From NCBI GenBank assembly GCA_028289645.1, contig JANQOK010000013.1:186001-250000 (forward strand): 64,000 bases of DNA, in the 5' to 3' direction. Source of the stretch: Anderseniella sp. Its GTDB lineage: Bacteria; Pseudomonadota; Alphaproteobacteria; Rhizobiales; Aestuariivirgaceae. How positions within the stretch are numbered: position 1 is the stretch's first letter; each line of letters opens with the position of its first letter. Below, piece after piece: positions 1-9,300 of the stretch. The notes under the pieces were generated by a model, which was not told the DNA's origin, did not search any database, and saw only the letters and a program-made list of their open reading frames with translations. A program made the translations under genes and the position numbers.

Positions 1-34
1 ACTTTACATTGCAAAGTATATTGAAATGCAAAGT
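1..34. promoter_or_regulatory. Palindromic operator-like site with repeated half-site
   Basis: Positions 1-17 read ACTTTACATTGCAAAGT, a near-perfect inverted repeat (ACTTT, CA, TG and AAAGT pair). The half-site TGCAAAGT recurs at 27-34, 17 bases after its first copy at 10-17. This resembles a dimeric repressor operator, probably serving a gene beyond the left edge. The identity of the regulator is unknown and the site is cut by the window edge. Confidence 0.35.
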
Positions 35-70
35 GAAAGACAACCCTGAACTTTGAGGAGGTCCGACGGG

Positions 71-826
71 TTACAGAATCTGGCTCAGGAACTCGCGGGT
101 GCGGGGATCCTTGGCGCTCTCGAAGAAAGTCTTGGGTGGGCCGTGTTCGACGATGACACCGCGGTCGGTGAAGTAGATATGATCCGCAATTTCGCGTGCA
201 AAACCCATTTCATGGGTGACCAGGATGCAGGTCATACCCTCCGCCGCCAGATCCTTGATGGTGACCAGGACCTCTTTTACCGTTTCAGGATCGAGCGCAG
301 CCGTGACTTCGTCAAACAGCATGACATCCGGGTTCATGGCCAGCGAACGGGCGATCGCGACACGCTGCTGCTGACCGCCTGACAACTCGCCCGGGTAATT
401 GTTTTCCTTGCCTTCCAGGCGCACTTTCTTGACCAGGGCACGGGCGCGTTTTTCAACCTCATCCTCGGGTTGCTTCAACACCAGCAGCGGCGCCATCATG
501 ACGTTTTCAAGTGCCGTCTTGTGCGGAAACAGGTTGTATTGCTGAAACACCATGCCGACTTTCTTGCGCAGCTCCAGCTTGTCCAGTCCGGGAGCATTGA
601 CTTCCTGGCCCTCGACCTGAATGGAGCCGGACTGAATGTCGTTGAGCGCGTTGATGCAGCGGATCAGCGTCGACTTGCCGGAACCGGACGGCCCGATAAT
701 GCAGATCACTTCACCTTTCATCACGTCCAGGCTGACACCCTTCAGTACCTCAAGGTCGCCAAATGACTTGTGCACATCCTTGATCGAAACGATCGGCTGG
801 TCCGGTGTCCATTCGGTCTCAGACAT
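71..826 (-). CDS. Polar amino acid ABC transporter, ATP-binding protein
   Basis: This 251-residue protein is the ATPase that powers uptake of a polar amino acid across the inner membrane. Walker A GPSGSGKST is at about residues 45-53, the Q-loop Gln near 95, the signature LSGGQ at 148-152, Walker B MLFDE at 169-173, and the H-loop is in LVTHEMGFA. The length is normal for the GlnQ/AapP family. It is the last gene of a four-gene minus-strand set (binding protein, permease, permease, ATPase), 12 bases after the preceding permease. The D-loop region reads DEVTAALDPE where DEPTSALDPE is more usual, which is tolerated in this family. The substrate cannot be read from the ATPase. Confidence 0.93.
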   Translation of the reverse strand: MSETEWTPDQPIVSIKDVHKSFGDLEVLKGVSLDVMKGEVICIIGPSGSGKSTLIRCINALNDIQSGSIQVEGQEVNAPGLDKLELRKKVGMVFQQYNLFPHKTALENVMMAPLLVLKQPEDEVEKRARALVKKVRLEGKENNYPGELSGGQQQRVAIARSLAMNPDVMLFDEVTAALDPETVKEVLVTIKDLAAEGMTCILVTHEMGFAREIADHIYFTDRGVIVEHGPPKTFFESAKDPRTREFLSQIL

Positions 827-838
827 TGTTCATGGTCC

Positions 839-1738
839 TCACAGTTTCACCGTGTATTTTCTCTCAAGCGCGATGGTCCAGCGCGCAATCGGGTAGCAAT
901 AGGCAAAGAAGATGACCAGGCAGAATCCGTAAAACGGAACCAGCAGTTCCGGTCTGCTGTTTTCCGCCGCCATGGCCTGTTGCGACAGTGTCACGATTTC
1001 TTCCACGCCAAGCAAAGAGACCAGCGGTGTCGCCATGGTCAGGATGGCATACCAGTTCATCCATGGCGGGATCATGCGCTTGAAGCACTGGGGCAGGATG
1101 ATGCGCCACAGCGTCTGCTGCCTGGAATAGGCAAGCGATTCAGCCGCCTCCCACTGCCCTGAAGGGACGGACGCAATGGCGCCGCGCACCACTTCGGAGA
1201 TGTTGGCCATGATTGGCAGTGACAGGCCGATTACCGCCTTTATCCAGTCCGGTATCTGAATGGTCAGGCTGCCGATCTCGATCTTGAACGGAAACGCCAG
1301 CATGACAATGAACAGCAAAACCAGCCACGGCGAGTTGCGGAATGTCTGGGTGATAAGCCAGGCCGGTTGCGCAATCATTCGGTTCGGTGAGACCTGCATC
1401 AGCCCAAGCACGACGCCGGCGATTGTGCCCAGTGCCATGGTGGTGACCGAGATCAGGATGTTGAACACGAAGCCCTGGAACACCAGAAACGGCAGCCAGC
1501 GGATCAGAGCGCTTGTGGCATCGGCCATGGTGAACGTCGACTGGGCGTAGGCTGCTATCGGCCACATCATGAAGATGGCAGCAAGTGCCGGCAGCGTCCA
1601 CCAGGGCAGGTCGGAGACGAACCGGGAGAAGTTGATGTCGCTGGCACTGCCCGGCGTGGCGACGGTTACAGGTTTAAGCACGGCCATGTCGGTGGCGGAC
1701 GCCGAGCTGATGCCAGGTATGGGTTTGAGCATGGCCAT
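839..1738 (-). CDS. Polar amino acid ABC transporter, permease (AapM/GltK-like)
   Basis: This is an inner-membrane permease of the His/Glu/Gln (PAAT) family. A hydrophobic N-terminal segment (LPALAAIFMMWPIAAYA) precedes the transporter core. The core begins at FNILISVTTMALGTIAGVVLG and carries the loop EAAESLAYSRQQTLWRIILPQ that contacts the ATPase. The ATG at 1738 is preferred because it lies 2 bases after the stop of the upstream permease gene; a second ATG is at 1732. A longer frame starting at 1783 would overlap that gene and adds non-family sequence. It pairs with the other permease to form the membrane channel. Confidence 0.9.
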   Translation of the reverse strand: MAMLKPIPGISSASATDMAVLKPVTVATPGSASDINFSRFVSDLPWWTLPALAAIFMMWPIAAYAQSTFTMADATSALIRWLPFLVFQGFVFNILISVTTMALGTIAGVVLGLMQVSPNRMIAQPAWLITQTFRNSPWLVLLFIVMLAFPFKIEIGSLTIQIPDWIKAVIGLSLPIMANISEVVRGAIASVPSGQWEAAESLAYSRQQTLWRIILPQCFKRMIPPWMNWYAILTMATPLVSLLGVEEIVTLSQQAMAAENSRPELLVPFYGFCLVIFFAYCYPIARWTIALERKYTVKL

Positions 1739-1740
1739 GA

Positions 1741-2499
1741 TCAATTCTGTCCGTATCCGGGAATACGCATGTTGCGTTCCCACTTGTTCATGCCCATGAC
1801 CAGAATGCCGACCAGCACAATATAAACAAGGAACATCAGCACCATGCAGGCGTTTTGTGCGGTGGAGTAGTCGTTGTAGATGCTCACCAGCTGGTACAGC
1901 AGTTCAGGAACCGCGATCACGATCGCTTGGGTAGTGGTCTTGACCAGGTTGACGAGGTTGTTGTTGAGGGAGGGCAGCGAAACCCGGAACGCCAGCGGCA
2001 AGACCACGTAGCGGTAAATCTGGAACCGGTTCATACCCAGCGCATCAGCTGCTTCCTTGGTAGAGTCGGGTACCGATTCGATACCAGCCCGGAAAATCTC
2101 GACATTGAAGGCACCGGCAAAAAAGGACAGCGACAGGATCGCCCAGCCGACATTGGAGATGATCGGTACTTCCAGCCATCCGTCGGGAGAGTAGGTCGGA
2201 GTGAACTGGCCGAGGGCGAAATAAAAGAACAGCAACTGCACCAGGGGCGGTGTGTTGCGGAAAAACTGGATATAGCCCTGCACGAACATGCGCAGCCACT
2301 TGATCGGAGAGCCTTGCAACCAGGCGCCGATAACTCCGATGAGCACAGACAGGACGACGCACACAACCGACAGCTTGATTGTGGTCCAAAGACCGGTCAG
2401 CACACGCTCGGTCTGCACCGGATCATACAGGTAGATGAAATTCCATTTCGGATTGGTCTGCGCTAATTCCCGAAAGAAATCCTGGAAAGCCTCCAGCAT
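1741..2499 (-). CDS. Polar amino acid ABC transporter, permease (AapQ/GltJ-like)
   Basis: This is a 252-residue permease of the PAAT family with several hydrophobic segments. The N-terminal start of the core is VLTGLWTTIKLSVVCVVLSVLIG. The ATPase-contact loop reads EAADALGMNRFQIYRYVVLPLAF, matching the conserved EAA motif. The motif FFRNTPPLVQLLFFYF is typical of glutamate/aspartate and general L-amino acid permeases. It lies between the binding-protein gene (85-base gap containing a stable hairpin) and the second permease (2-base gap), so one operon is very likely. Confidence 0.92.
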   Translation of the reverse strand: MLEAFQDFFRELAQTNPKWNFIYLYDPVQTERVLTGLWTTIKLSVVCVVLSVLIGVIGAWLQGSPIKWLRMFVQGYIQFFRNTPPLVQLLFFYFALGQFTPTYSPDGWLEVPIISNVGWAILSLSFFAGAFNVEIFRAGIESVPDSTKEAADALGMNRFQIYRYVVLPLAFRVSLPSLNNNLVNLVKTTTQAIVIAVPELLYQLVSIYNDYSTAQNACMVLMFLVYIVLVGILVMGMNKWERNMRIPGYGQN

Positions 2500-2530
2500 T
2501 GCCCCTTAATCCCCTCATTCGTTTAAACTT

Positions 2531-2558
2531 CCGGGAGCATCCGGACGAATGCTCCCGG
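2531..2558 (-). other. Intercistronic hairpin after the binding-protein gene
   Basis: A perfect 10-bp stem, CCGGGAGCAT with ATGCTCCCGG, encloses an 8-base loop in the gap between the binding-protein gene and the first permease. No T-run follows on the minus strand, so it is not a classic terminator. Such stem-loops in ABC operons commonly stabilise the upstream binding-protein message; that role here is inferred. Confidence 0.5.
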
Positions 2559-2583
2559 GGAATGCGGTATCAGTTCGGCCGTG

Positions 2584-3426
2584 CTACTTGGCGAGCCAGT
2601 CCTTGTAGAGTTCCTTCTTGTCGGCCAGGAACTTGGTGGGCTGAATGCCCCATTTCTTTTCAAGCTCGATCAGGCGTCCGGACGACAGCCAGTTGTACTG
2701 CATGCCGGACATGAAGTTGCCGAATACGCAATTCTTTTCAGCCAGCGGTACCGCCAGGCCCCACGGATTGTCGTCTTCGGAGTTCAGCGGCATTTCAAAG
2801 TCGTTGTACTCGCCTGATGATAGGTCGGACATGATGGAGGAATCATCATAGACCCAGGCCACGCACTTCTTGTCGCGTAGCGCCTGCTTGGCTTCCGCGT
2901 TGCCGGTAAAGGCGATAACCTTGGCGCCGTAACGCTCGGTGACGATCTTGTTGTAGAACGCGCCCTGCTTGCCGCACACCGGCTTGTCCTTCAGGTCATC
3001 CCATTTCTTTATGCCAACAGCTTTCGGCGACATCACATTGGTGCCGGAGGTGTAATAGTTCGGCCCTACGATGCCGACGATCTTGCGGCGGTCCTCGCGG
3101 TCGGACATGGTGGCGATCATCAGGTCGATCTTGCCCTGCTCGAGAAACTGCATGCGGTTGGATGACTGCACCGGCACCATTTCCAGTTCGACGCCCATGG
3201 CGTCGGCGACATCCTGCGCCATGTCGGCTTCCATGCCGATCAGCTTGCCGGACGGATCACGGAAACCCCATGGCTTGTAATCGGCCTTCACGCCGACCAC
3301 GAGCTTGCCGGCAGCCATGACTTTCTTCCAGGTGTCGTTGCTGCATTGTGCCGCGGTGGCTGCTGTTGCGGCGGTTGCCAGCGCAACACCGGTGGCGATG
3401 CCCAGTTTGAGTGATTTTTTCAGCAT
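2584..3426 (-). CDS. Polar amino acid ABC transporter, periplasmic substrate-binding protein
   Basis: This is a family 3 solute-binding protein of about 280 residues. The start at 3426 gives a proper signal peptide (MLKKSLKLGIATGVALATAA, then ATAATAAQC), and AGGGAGA is positioned just upstream. A 29-residue upstream extension in the open frame has no such signal and is not used. Typical family features are LVVGVKADYKPWGFRDPSGKLIGMEADMAQDV cut by short gaps, QSSNRMQFLEQGKIDLMIATM and a later PLAEKN segment. It is the first gene of the transporter set and should determine the substrate; the ligand is not predictable by eye. Confidence 0.92.
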   Translation of the reverse strand: MLKKSLKLGIATGVALATAATAATAAQCSNDTWKKVMAAGKLVVGVKADYKPWGFRDPSGKLIGMEADMAQDVADAMGVELEMVPVQSSNRMQFLEQGKIDLMIATMSDREDRRKIVGIVGPNYYTSGTNVMSPKAVGIKKWDDLKDKPVCGKQGAFYNKIVTERYGAKVIAFTGNAEAKQALRDKKCVAWVYDDSSIMSDLSSGEYNDFEMPLNSEDDNPWGLAVPLAEKNCVFGNFMSGMQYNWLSSGRLIELEKKWGIQPTKFLADKKELYKDWLAK

Positions 3427-3492
3427 GTAAGTCTCCCTTGCTCTGTTGAGGGGCAACGTGGTTGTGTCCCTTGCCTCAATCGCCGTTACAGC

Positions 3493-3584
3493 GAAATCCC
3501 GTTTTGCAACCAAGCGTTGCGGCCGGTTGCAGTGTGACCCCCGGCAGTCAAGACCATCTTTCGAGAGATTGCAATCGGGATTTC
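3493..3584. promoter_or_regulatory. Widely spaced inverted repeat upstream of the ABC operon
   Basis: GAAATCCCGTTTTGCAA at 3493-3509 is matched in inverse orientation by TTGCAATCGGGATTTC at 3569-3584. The two arms share GAAATCCCG and TTGCAA, differing only in the 1-2 bases between them. They flank about 60 bases of the region that must contain the promoter of the binding-protein gene. This could be paired operator sites allowing looping, or a long hairpin downstream of the hydrolase gene. No T-run is seen. Confidence 0.4.
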
Positions 3585-3592
3585 CTCTCGCT

Positions 3593-4360
3593 TCAGAGCA
3601 TGAAGCGGATCAGATGGGCAGACACATCGTCTGCGGCCTCAACCAGGATCGAATGCTTGTAGTGCGGCAGGATGACCAGTTCGGAATTGGGCAGAGCGGC
3701 ATCAATCTGTTTGTTGAGGCGCGGGTTGCAGCCGCCGTCGTTCTCGCCTGTCAGCACCAGCGACGGCACGGTGACCTCGTGCAGCCAGGGTGCCATTTCC
3801 GTGCCCGCGTAGATGTGGAACACGTTCATGAATACCTTGGGATTGGTGTCGATGACCTGTTTCAGGCGGCGCTCGACCAGTTCCGCATGCCTGTCGATGA
3901 AGTCATCGGTGAACCAGCGCGCGGTCAGTGTTTCGAGCACGCGGGCTATGCCGTTTTCCTGCATGGCCTTGACCACGGCCCATACTTTTTCGCTGTCGTC
4001 TTCGGTCCGGAACGCAGCTGTGGACAGTATCCCCAGGGACAGGACCCGTTGCGGATGGGCCCGGGCATAGGCGGGACCGATCTGACCGCCAAGCGAATGG
4101 CCTGCGAAATGCGCTTTTTCGATTCCGATGCGCCGGCGCAGGTGTTCCAGGTCGGCCACCAGGTCGTCGAGCCCGAACTCTCCGTCGGGCAGCGGCGATG
4201 TGCCATGGCCGCGCAGGTCATATGAGACAACGGTGAAATGTTCACGCAACACCGGCACCATGAAGCGCCAGGCATCGCGCGCGGCGCCAATGCCATGGAT
4301 CAGAAACAGGGGTGGTCCTGAACCCTCGATCGTGTAGTCGCAGTCCATTGCTGTGGTCAT
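3593..4360 (-). CDS. Alpha/beta hydrolase
   Basis: This is a 255-residue alpha/beta hydrolase fold protein. The oxyanion-side motif HGIG is near residue 22, the nucleophile elbow GHSLGG is at about 87-92 (Ser89), a candidate acid is in LTGENDGG, and the catalytic His is in PHYKHSILVE. The overall pattern resembles 3-oxoadipate enol-lactonase-like and related esterases. It lies between the LLM oxidoreductase gene and the amino acid ABC operon on the same strand, with a 37-base gap after the former, which suggests joint processing of a transported compound. The substrate is unknown. Confidence 0.88.
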   Translation of the reverse strand: MTTAMDCDYTIEGSGPPLFLIHGIGAARDAWRFMVPVLREHFTVVSYDLRGHGTSPLPDGEFGLDDLVADLEHLRRRIGIEKAHFAGHSLGGQIGPAYARAHPQRVLSLGILSTAAFRTEDDSEKVWAVVKAMQENGIARVLETLTARWFTDDFIDRHAELVERRLKQVIDTNPKVFMNVFHIYAGTEMAPWLHEVTVPSLVLTGENDGGCNPRLNKQIDAALPNSELVILPHYKHSILVEAADDVSAHLIRFML

Positions 4361-4397
4361 GGCGCTCCTCCAACCGCACTACCGGCATCTGGTCTTG

Positions 4398-5432
4398 CTA
4401 TTCCGCAGCCTGCGTGGCGCGATGGGTGAAATGTGGCATTACATCTTCTGCAAACTGCTGAATGCAGTCCAGTGTCTCGGTCTGTGGTGCGCCAAAGTTC
4501 ACATTGAGGATGACCCGGTCCACCCCGGCGTCAGCGTAGGGCGCCAGCTTGTCGACCATCTCCTGCGGCGTGCAGATCAACAGGCTTTCAGCCAGTTCGT
4601 CCACGGTCTGCTTGCGCGGCAGCGGTTTGATCATGCCATTCTCGACAATGCCCGGACCGGTGAAAACATTGTCGAAACGGCTGTAATACTCGTTGGCCAG
4701 TTCAATCTTGGCCCGGCGGTCAGCGGGTGACTTGCAGATGAAACCGACACGCGACAGCGACAGTGTCAGGTGCCTGCCGCCTTCCCCCATTTCCGCCTTG
4801 GCCGACTTGTGGGCGGATACCTGGTCCAGCATCATCTGGTGACTGCCGGACAGGGGCGTGGTCTGGATGTGAAAGCCACGCTTGGTGCAGGCGTGAATGC
4901 CGGCCGGCACCATGACCGCCATCATGATCTGTGGTGGACGTGCCGGCCGTGGCATTATGGTGATCGGATCAAACTTATAGTACTTGCCGTCCCAAGATAC
5001 TTCTTCCTCGCTCAACAGCGCCTGCAGCACGTCGAGCGACTCGTCGAATTTTTCCCGTGACGTGTCGAGAGGGACACCAAGCCTGTCCATTTCGAAGCCA
5101 AAGGCACCGCGGCCAACGCCAAGCATCAGGCGGCCCCGGGTGAAAATGTCGGCGCAGACAACTTCGCCGGCATAGGTGCGCATGTCGTGCAGCGGCAACA
5201 CGGCGACCGACGTCAGGATCTTAATCCGGTCGGTGTTGTCGGCAATCTTGACGGCGAACTGCAGGGGCGCCGGCAACATCAGTATGTTGATCAGGTGGTG
5301 TTCCGTGAGAGAGACGGCGTCGAAGCCTGACCGGTCAGCCAGGACGGCCTGTTCGAGCATGTCCGCATAGACCCTGTCACCGCCATATGCCTTGTCTGGA
5401 TAATAGGCTGAAAGCTGAATTGAGAAGTCCAT
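4398..5432 (-). CDS. LLM class flavin-dependent oxidoreductase
   Basis: This is a luciferase-like monooxygenase family protein of about 344 residues, an FMNH2- or F420-type TIM-barrel oxidoreductase. Family features include SLTEHHL near the N-terminus, TRGRLMLGVGRGAFGFEMDRLG, and FDESLDVLQALLSEEEVSWDGKYY split by short spacers. The start at 5432 (MDFSIQL) is chosen because GGAG lies upstream and the preceding 13 residues of the open frame are unlike the family. It is divergent from a LysR regulator across 102 bases that contain a palindrome. Such enzymes often oxidise small organic S- or N-compounds; the actual substrate is not evident. Confidence 0.9.
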   Translation of the reverse strand: MDFSIQLSAYYPDKAYGGDRVYADMLEQAVLADRSGFDAVSLTEHHLINILMLPAPLQFAVKIADNTDRIKILTSVAVLPLHDMRTYAGEVVCADIFTRGRLMLGVGRGAFGFEMDRLGVPLDTSREKFDESLDVLQALLSEEEVSWDGKYYKFDPITIMPRPARPPQIMMAVMVPAGIHACTKRGFHIQTTPLSGSHQMMLDQVSAHKSAKAEMGEGGRHLTLSLSRVGFICKSPADRRAKIELANEYYSRFDNVFTGPGIVENGMIKPLPRKQTVDELAESLLICTPQEMVDKLAPYADAGVDRVILNVNFGAPQTETLDCIQQFAEDVMPHFTHRATQAAE

Positions 5433-5508
5433 GGTGCTGCTCCGGCTGATGTCCGCGCCATGATGCCGCAACGAGATAATGCCGTAAAATGAATTTTATT
5501 TGACATAT

Positions 5509-5527
5509 AATTCGATTTTATCGAATT
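5509..5527. promoter_or_regulatory. Perfect palindrome, probable LysR operator
   Basis: AATTCGATTTTATCGAATT is an 8-bp perfect inverted repeat with a 3-base centre, with its right edge 7 bases before the LysR start codon. LysR-type regulators bind T-N11-A palindromes of this size. A TTGACA hexamer at 5500-5505 sits beside it. The placement suits autorepression of the regulator plus control of the divergent LLM gene. Confidence 0.6.
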
Positions 5528-5534
5528 TTGAGAT

Positions 5535-6365
5535 ATGAACCTGTTGACGCTGAAGACCTTTCTGGCGGTCGTTCAGACAGGCAACCTGAATAAGGCTGCA
5601 GATATCATGAACGTCACCCAGTCGACGGTGACAGCCAGGCTCGATGCGCTGGACACCGAGCTCGGGCAACCTTTGTTGGTTCGCTCGCGCAAGGGCGCGC
5701 AGTTGACCAAAGCCGGCTTCGCATTTCAGCGCCATGCCGAACTGATGGTGAGAACCTGGGAGCAGGGACGCAAGGCGGTCGGCCTGCCGAGCGGGTTTTC
5801 AGGCATGGTGTCGCTGGCCACACATGAGGAGTTGTGGGCGGGACTGGGAAGACGCTGGCTCGAGCTTGCCCAGCAACAGCAGCCCGACATTGCGTTTGAG
5901 GCATGGCCGGGCCAGCACACCGAAATAGACCGCTGGCTCAACAGCGGGCTGGTCGATGCCGCCATCACGCTGCAACCGCTGGCGGGTGATGACATCGGGA
6001 CATGCGAGTTTTATCGCGACCGGCTGGTGCTGCTGTCGAGTGAGCCGCGACCGGTACTGGACTGGGACGACACTTACATTTTTGTGGACCTGGGAGCGGA
6101 CTTCCGCCGTCAGCACTCTCTCGCCTGGCCGGCGGACAACACGGCCCGTACCGCTTTTGGATCCAGCACCTGGGCGCTGCAGTATCTGTTGCACAATGGT
6201 GGCTCAGCCTATCTGCCATGGCGCATGTGTGAGGATCTGGTCCGGGCTGGCCGATTGCACGTGGTGCAGGACGTGCCTGAGTTTTCGCGCGCCGTTCATT
6301 TCAGTTTCAGAAGACCGAGTGCACACACCCATCCGTGGCTGGAGCGCGTTCACGAGGCTATCTGA
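5535..6365 (+). CDS. LysR-family transcriptional regulator
   Basis: This is a 276-residue regulator. The N-terminal winged helix-turn-helix spans about residues 1-60 (MNLLTLKTFLAVVQTGNLNK, then AADIMNVTQSTVTARLDALD). A LysR-type effector-binding domain follows. It is transcribed away from the LLM oxidoreductase, and the palindrome immediately before its start supports control of the LLM/hydrolase/transporter set. It ends 10 bases before the convergent AsmA gene. The effector is unknown. Confidence 0.92.
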   Translation: MNLLTLKTFLAVVQTGNLNKAADIMNVTQSTVTARLDALDTELGQPLLVRSRKGAQLTKAGFAFQRHAELMVRTWEQGRKAVGLPSGFSGMVSLATHEELWAGLGRRWLELAQQQQPDIAFEAWPGQHTEIDRWLNSGLVDAAITLQPLAGDDIGTCEFYRDRLVLLSSEPRPVLDWDDTYIFVDLGADFRRQHSLAWPADNTARTAFGSSTWALQYLLHNGGSAYLPWRMCEDLVRAGRLHVVQDVPEFSRAVHFSFRRPSAHTHPWLERVHEAI

Positions 6366-6375
6366 AGCGACGCAA

Positions 6376-9300
6376 TCAGTTCGGGCTGGATGGCTGGGTT
6401 GGCTGGATGCTCAGCAAACCGGAGTTTTGCGGTTGGATGATCGCCGCATCGGGGATTTCAAGCTGGATATTTTCCTCAATCAGATCCTTCAGGCGCTGCT
6501 GCTCAGTGGACAGTGCACGACTGTCGGCACCTTCCTGCGCGTTGACACGCTCTTCTTCCTCGCGGGCCCGGCGTGCGGCGGCCTCCCTTTCTTCCTGAAG
6601 CTTGCGCTCGCGTTCCGCCTCGCGCCTGGCCTGTTCTTCGCGAAACTGGCGCTCTTCCTCAAGCAGCCGCTGTTCTTCGCGCTGCAGTTCCTCAAGCCGG
6701 TCCATGCCCTTCTGCAAGACGCTGACCACAACCCAGGACTTCAGTGCAGAAGTGTCGTAGGTCCGGTTGAGCGACAGCGGATGACCGTCGAGACGCATGG
6801 TGACACCGGGCACCCGATCGCTTTGGTTTTTCTGCTTGAGTGAAATATCGGCGCGTGCTCTTTGACCGCTGAAATCTGCCGCAAGCCGCATACTGCCGTC
6901 AGCAAAGCCGGTGCTGATCGGGATGTTGCCGGTTCTCAAACTGCCGCTAAGCAGTGTTACGTCGGCGGGCTCGGCGTTTACAACTGTGCCGCCTTGCGAA
7001 AGTGCTGAGTTGATGGTCTCGTCGATCGTGTTCACATCCTCGATCGCCGCAAGACGCTGGGTCACACCGGGCAGGTTGAACTTGGGCAGCTTCAGCGTTG
7101 CAGGAACAATGCGGCCGGTTCCGGTCAGCTGACTGACAAGGCCGCCGGGCGAGCGTCCTTCGCCGTTGAAATCCAGTTGCAGACCGATGTTGCCGTTGAT
7201 CGCTTCCTTGCCGTCAACGGTTTGCAACAGGTCCGCCAGTGCCAGCGTGGCATCCAGTTTTCCGGACAGCTTGAGCAGGGGGCCGGCGGTCTCAGTTGCA
7301 GCAAACATCGAAAACCGGCGCTCAGGGCTGGCTGTTCCGGTTATGCTGAGGTTTACCGTTTCCTCATTGGCGCGCTTGATGTCGGCCCGCACACTGTTGA
7401 GCGCCAGGCCCGGTATAAGTGCTGCGCGTTGCGCAGAGATTGTCAGCGACCGGTTCAGCCAACCCAATCGAGTCGCATCGAAACTGGTTGCCGATCGAAC
7501 GGCCCTGCCGTCGGCGGGCATGATCATGCTGGTTGCCAGCCAGCCAAGGTCAAGGTTCTGTACTGCCAGTTCGGCGTCGATCAGCGGCGCCTTGAACTCC
7601 CCGGTCACCTTTGCCTTGCCGGCTATCTTGTTGAGCGGCATGGTTGCCATGAGGTTTGACAGGTCGAGCAGGCCCGGGGAAATGACAGCATCTGCGCGCG
7701 CGTCAAATTTTCGATCTATCTCGGTCGGCCATGCCGGAACGGACAATCCGATTGCGGACGCCAGGGGTGTGATATCAGCAGCCTTGAGGTTTACGGCTCC
7801 GGCGGCGCTGACGTCACCCGCGGGGCTGACCGTGATGCCGCCGTCAAACCCGAAAGTGCCTGACAGGAGCGTGAGTTCGGATGTGCCGGTCAGCGCCGAC
7901 GACGGCTTGCCAGCAAACTCAAGTTGCAGCCTGGCGGGTTGATTGCCGCCGGCAAGGGGGCTAAGGCCGGCGAGTGCGAGCAGGCCGGCACTGGTGGTGC
8001 CGGTGGCCGAGCCGGCAATTCTTGTATCGCCGTCGCGCCACTCGGCGAACTTGCCGTCAAACCCGCCTGCAAGGGAGATATCAGCGCCGGCAGCCTTGCC
8101 ATCTGCCTTGATGGTGAACTTGTTTTTCTCACTGCCTGTGCTGACTTCACCCAGCACTTTAAGATTGACCGGGCCGAGGCGCCGCGCCCAGGGGGAGGCG
8201 GCGAGATTTGCGTCCATCATGCCGATCAGGCGCAGGAAGGGGCGGGGATCGCTGGCCTTGAAGTCGCCCGATACTGAGCCCTTTACGCCTTCTTCGGGAA
8301 AGCTCAGTACGCCGGCAATATCAAGCCGTGCATCACCGATGCCACCGATCTCAATGGTTCGCAGTTCCACCGCACCTTCGGACATGTCCACATCGATTGC
8401 AATGTCTTCCGCCTCGACGCCACGCAGCAGCAGCCTGTCGGTCTGGATGGTGATATGCGCGTCGCCGAATGCCAGGGCGTTTGCGGCCAGGTCGGTCAGG
8501 CCGGCAACCGTGCCATCCTTGATGGCGCTGGTTGAAAATCCACGCGGTGCGTAGCGGTCCACATTTATGGAGTCTGCCAGCAACCGGATGCTCAGGGACG
8601 GGCTGTCGCCCTGATACAGGCTGAACGACCCTTCGGCACTGGCATCGTCGAGGCTGGCCTTGGTGCCGGTCAGGCGAAGTGCGACGGGCGTCCAGCCGAG
8701 CAGAGTGCGCAATTTTGCTCGGCCGCGCGCGCCGGACCAGACCTGTTTGGTGGCCTCTGCCATGTCCGGGGCCGCCCAAACCACAAATTCGCGCAATGAA
8801 CCTGACTGGACATCGAGCTCTCCAGCCAGTTGCGGCAGTCCCTCGGCATCGGCCGGCAGCACCACGCCGGCGAAGCGGGCCCGAGTCTGTCCGGGCAGGC
8901 TGGCGGATGCCTCCTTGATGCGCATCGCCCTTGGCGAGATGTCGCCGCTCAGACGCGCCTTCGAAAGCGTTTCGCCTCCGGCTATCAGGCTGGTGATGCC
9001 GGTATCGAAGCGGATTTGCGAGTTTGCCGGCAGTGCCGCGAGCAGATTTGACACCGCGTAGAGCTGATCGCCGCTGCCAAGCTCTGCAAATACATTGCGT
9101 CCGACCAACTGGTCCAGATCGATAGAGGCAGCTTCAAGCTTGGTCGTCACAATAAACCGCGAGCCGAGCTGTACCGACGCCTCGCCGGTCATCAGGTTGC
9201 GCCCGGTAAGATCGTTCGCCGGAACCACCTCGATATTCTCCAGCTTCACCAAATCGAAATCTGCGGTGACGTCGCCGGATACCCTAACCTGCAGGTTGGC

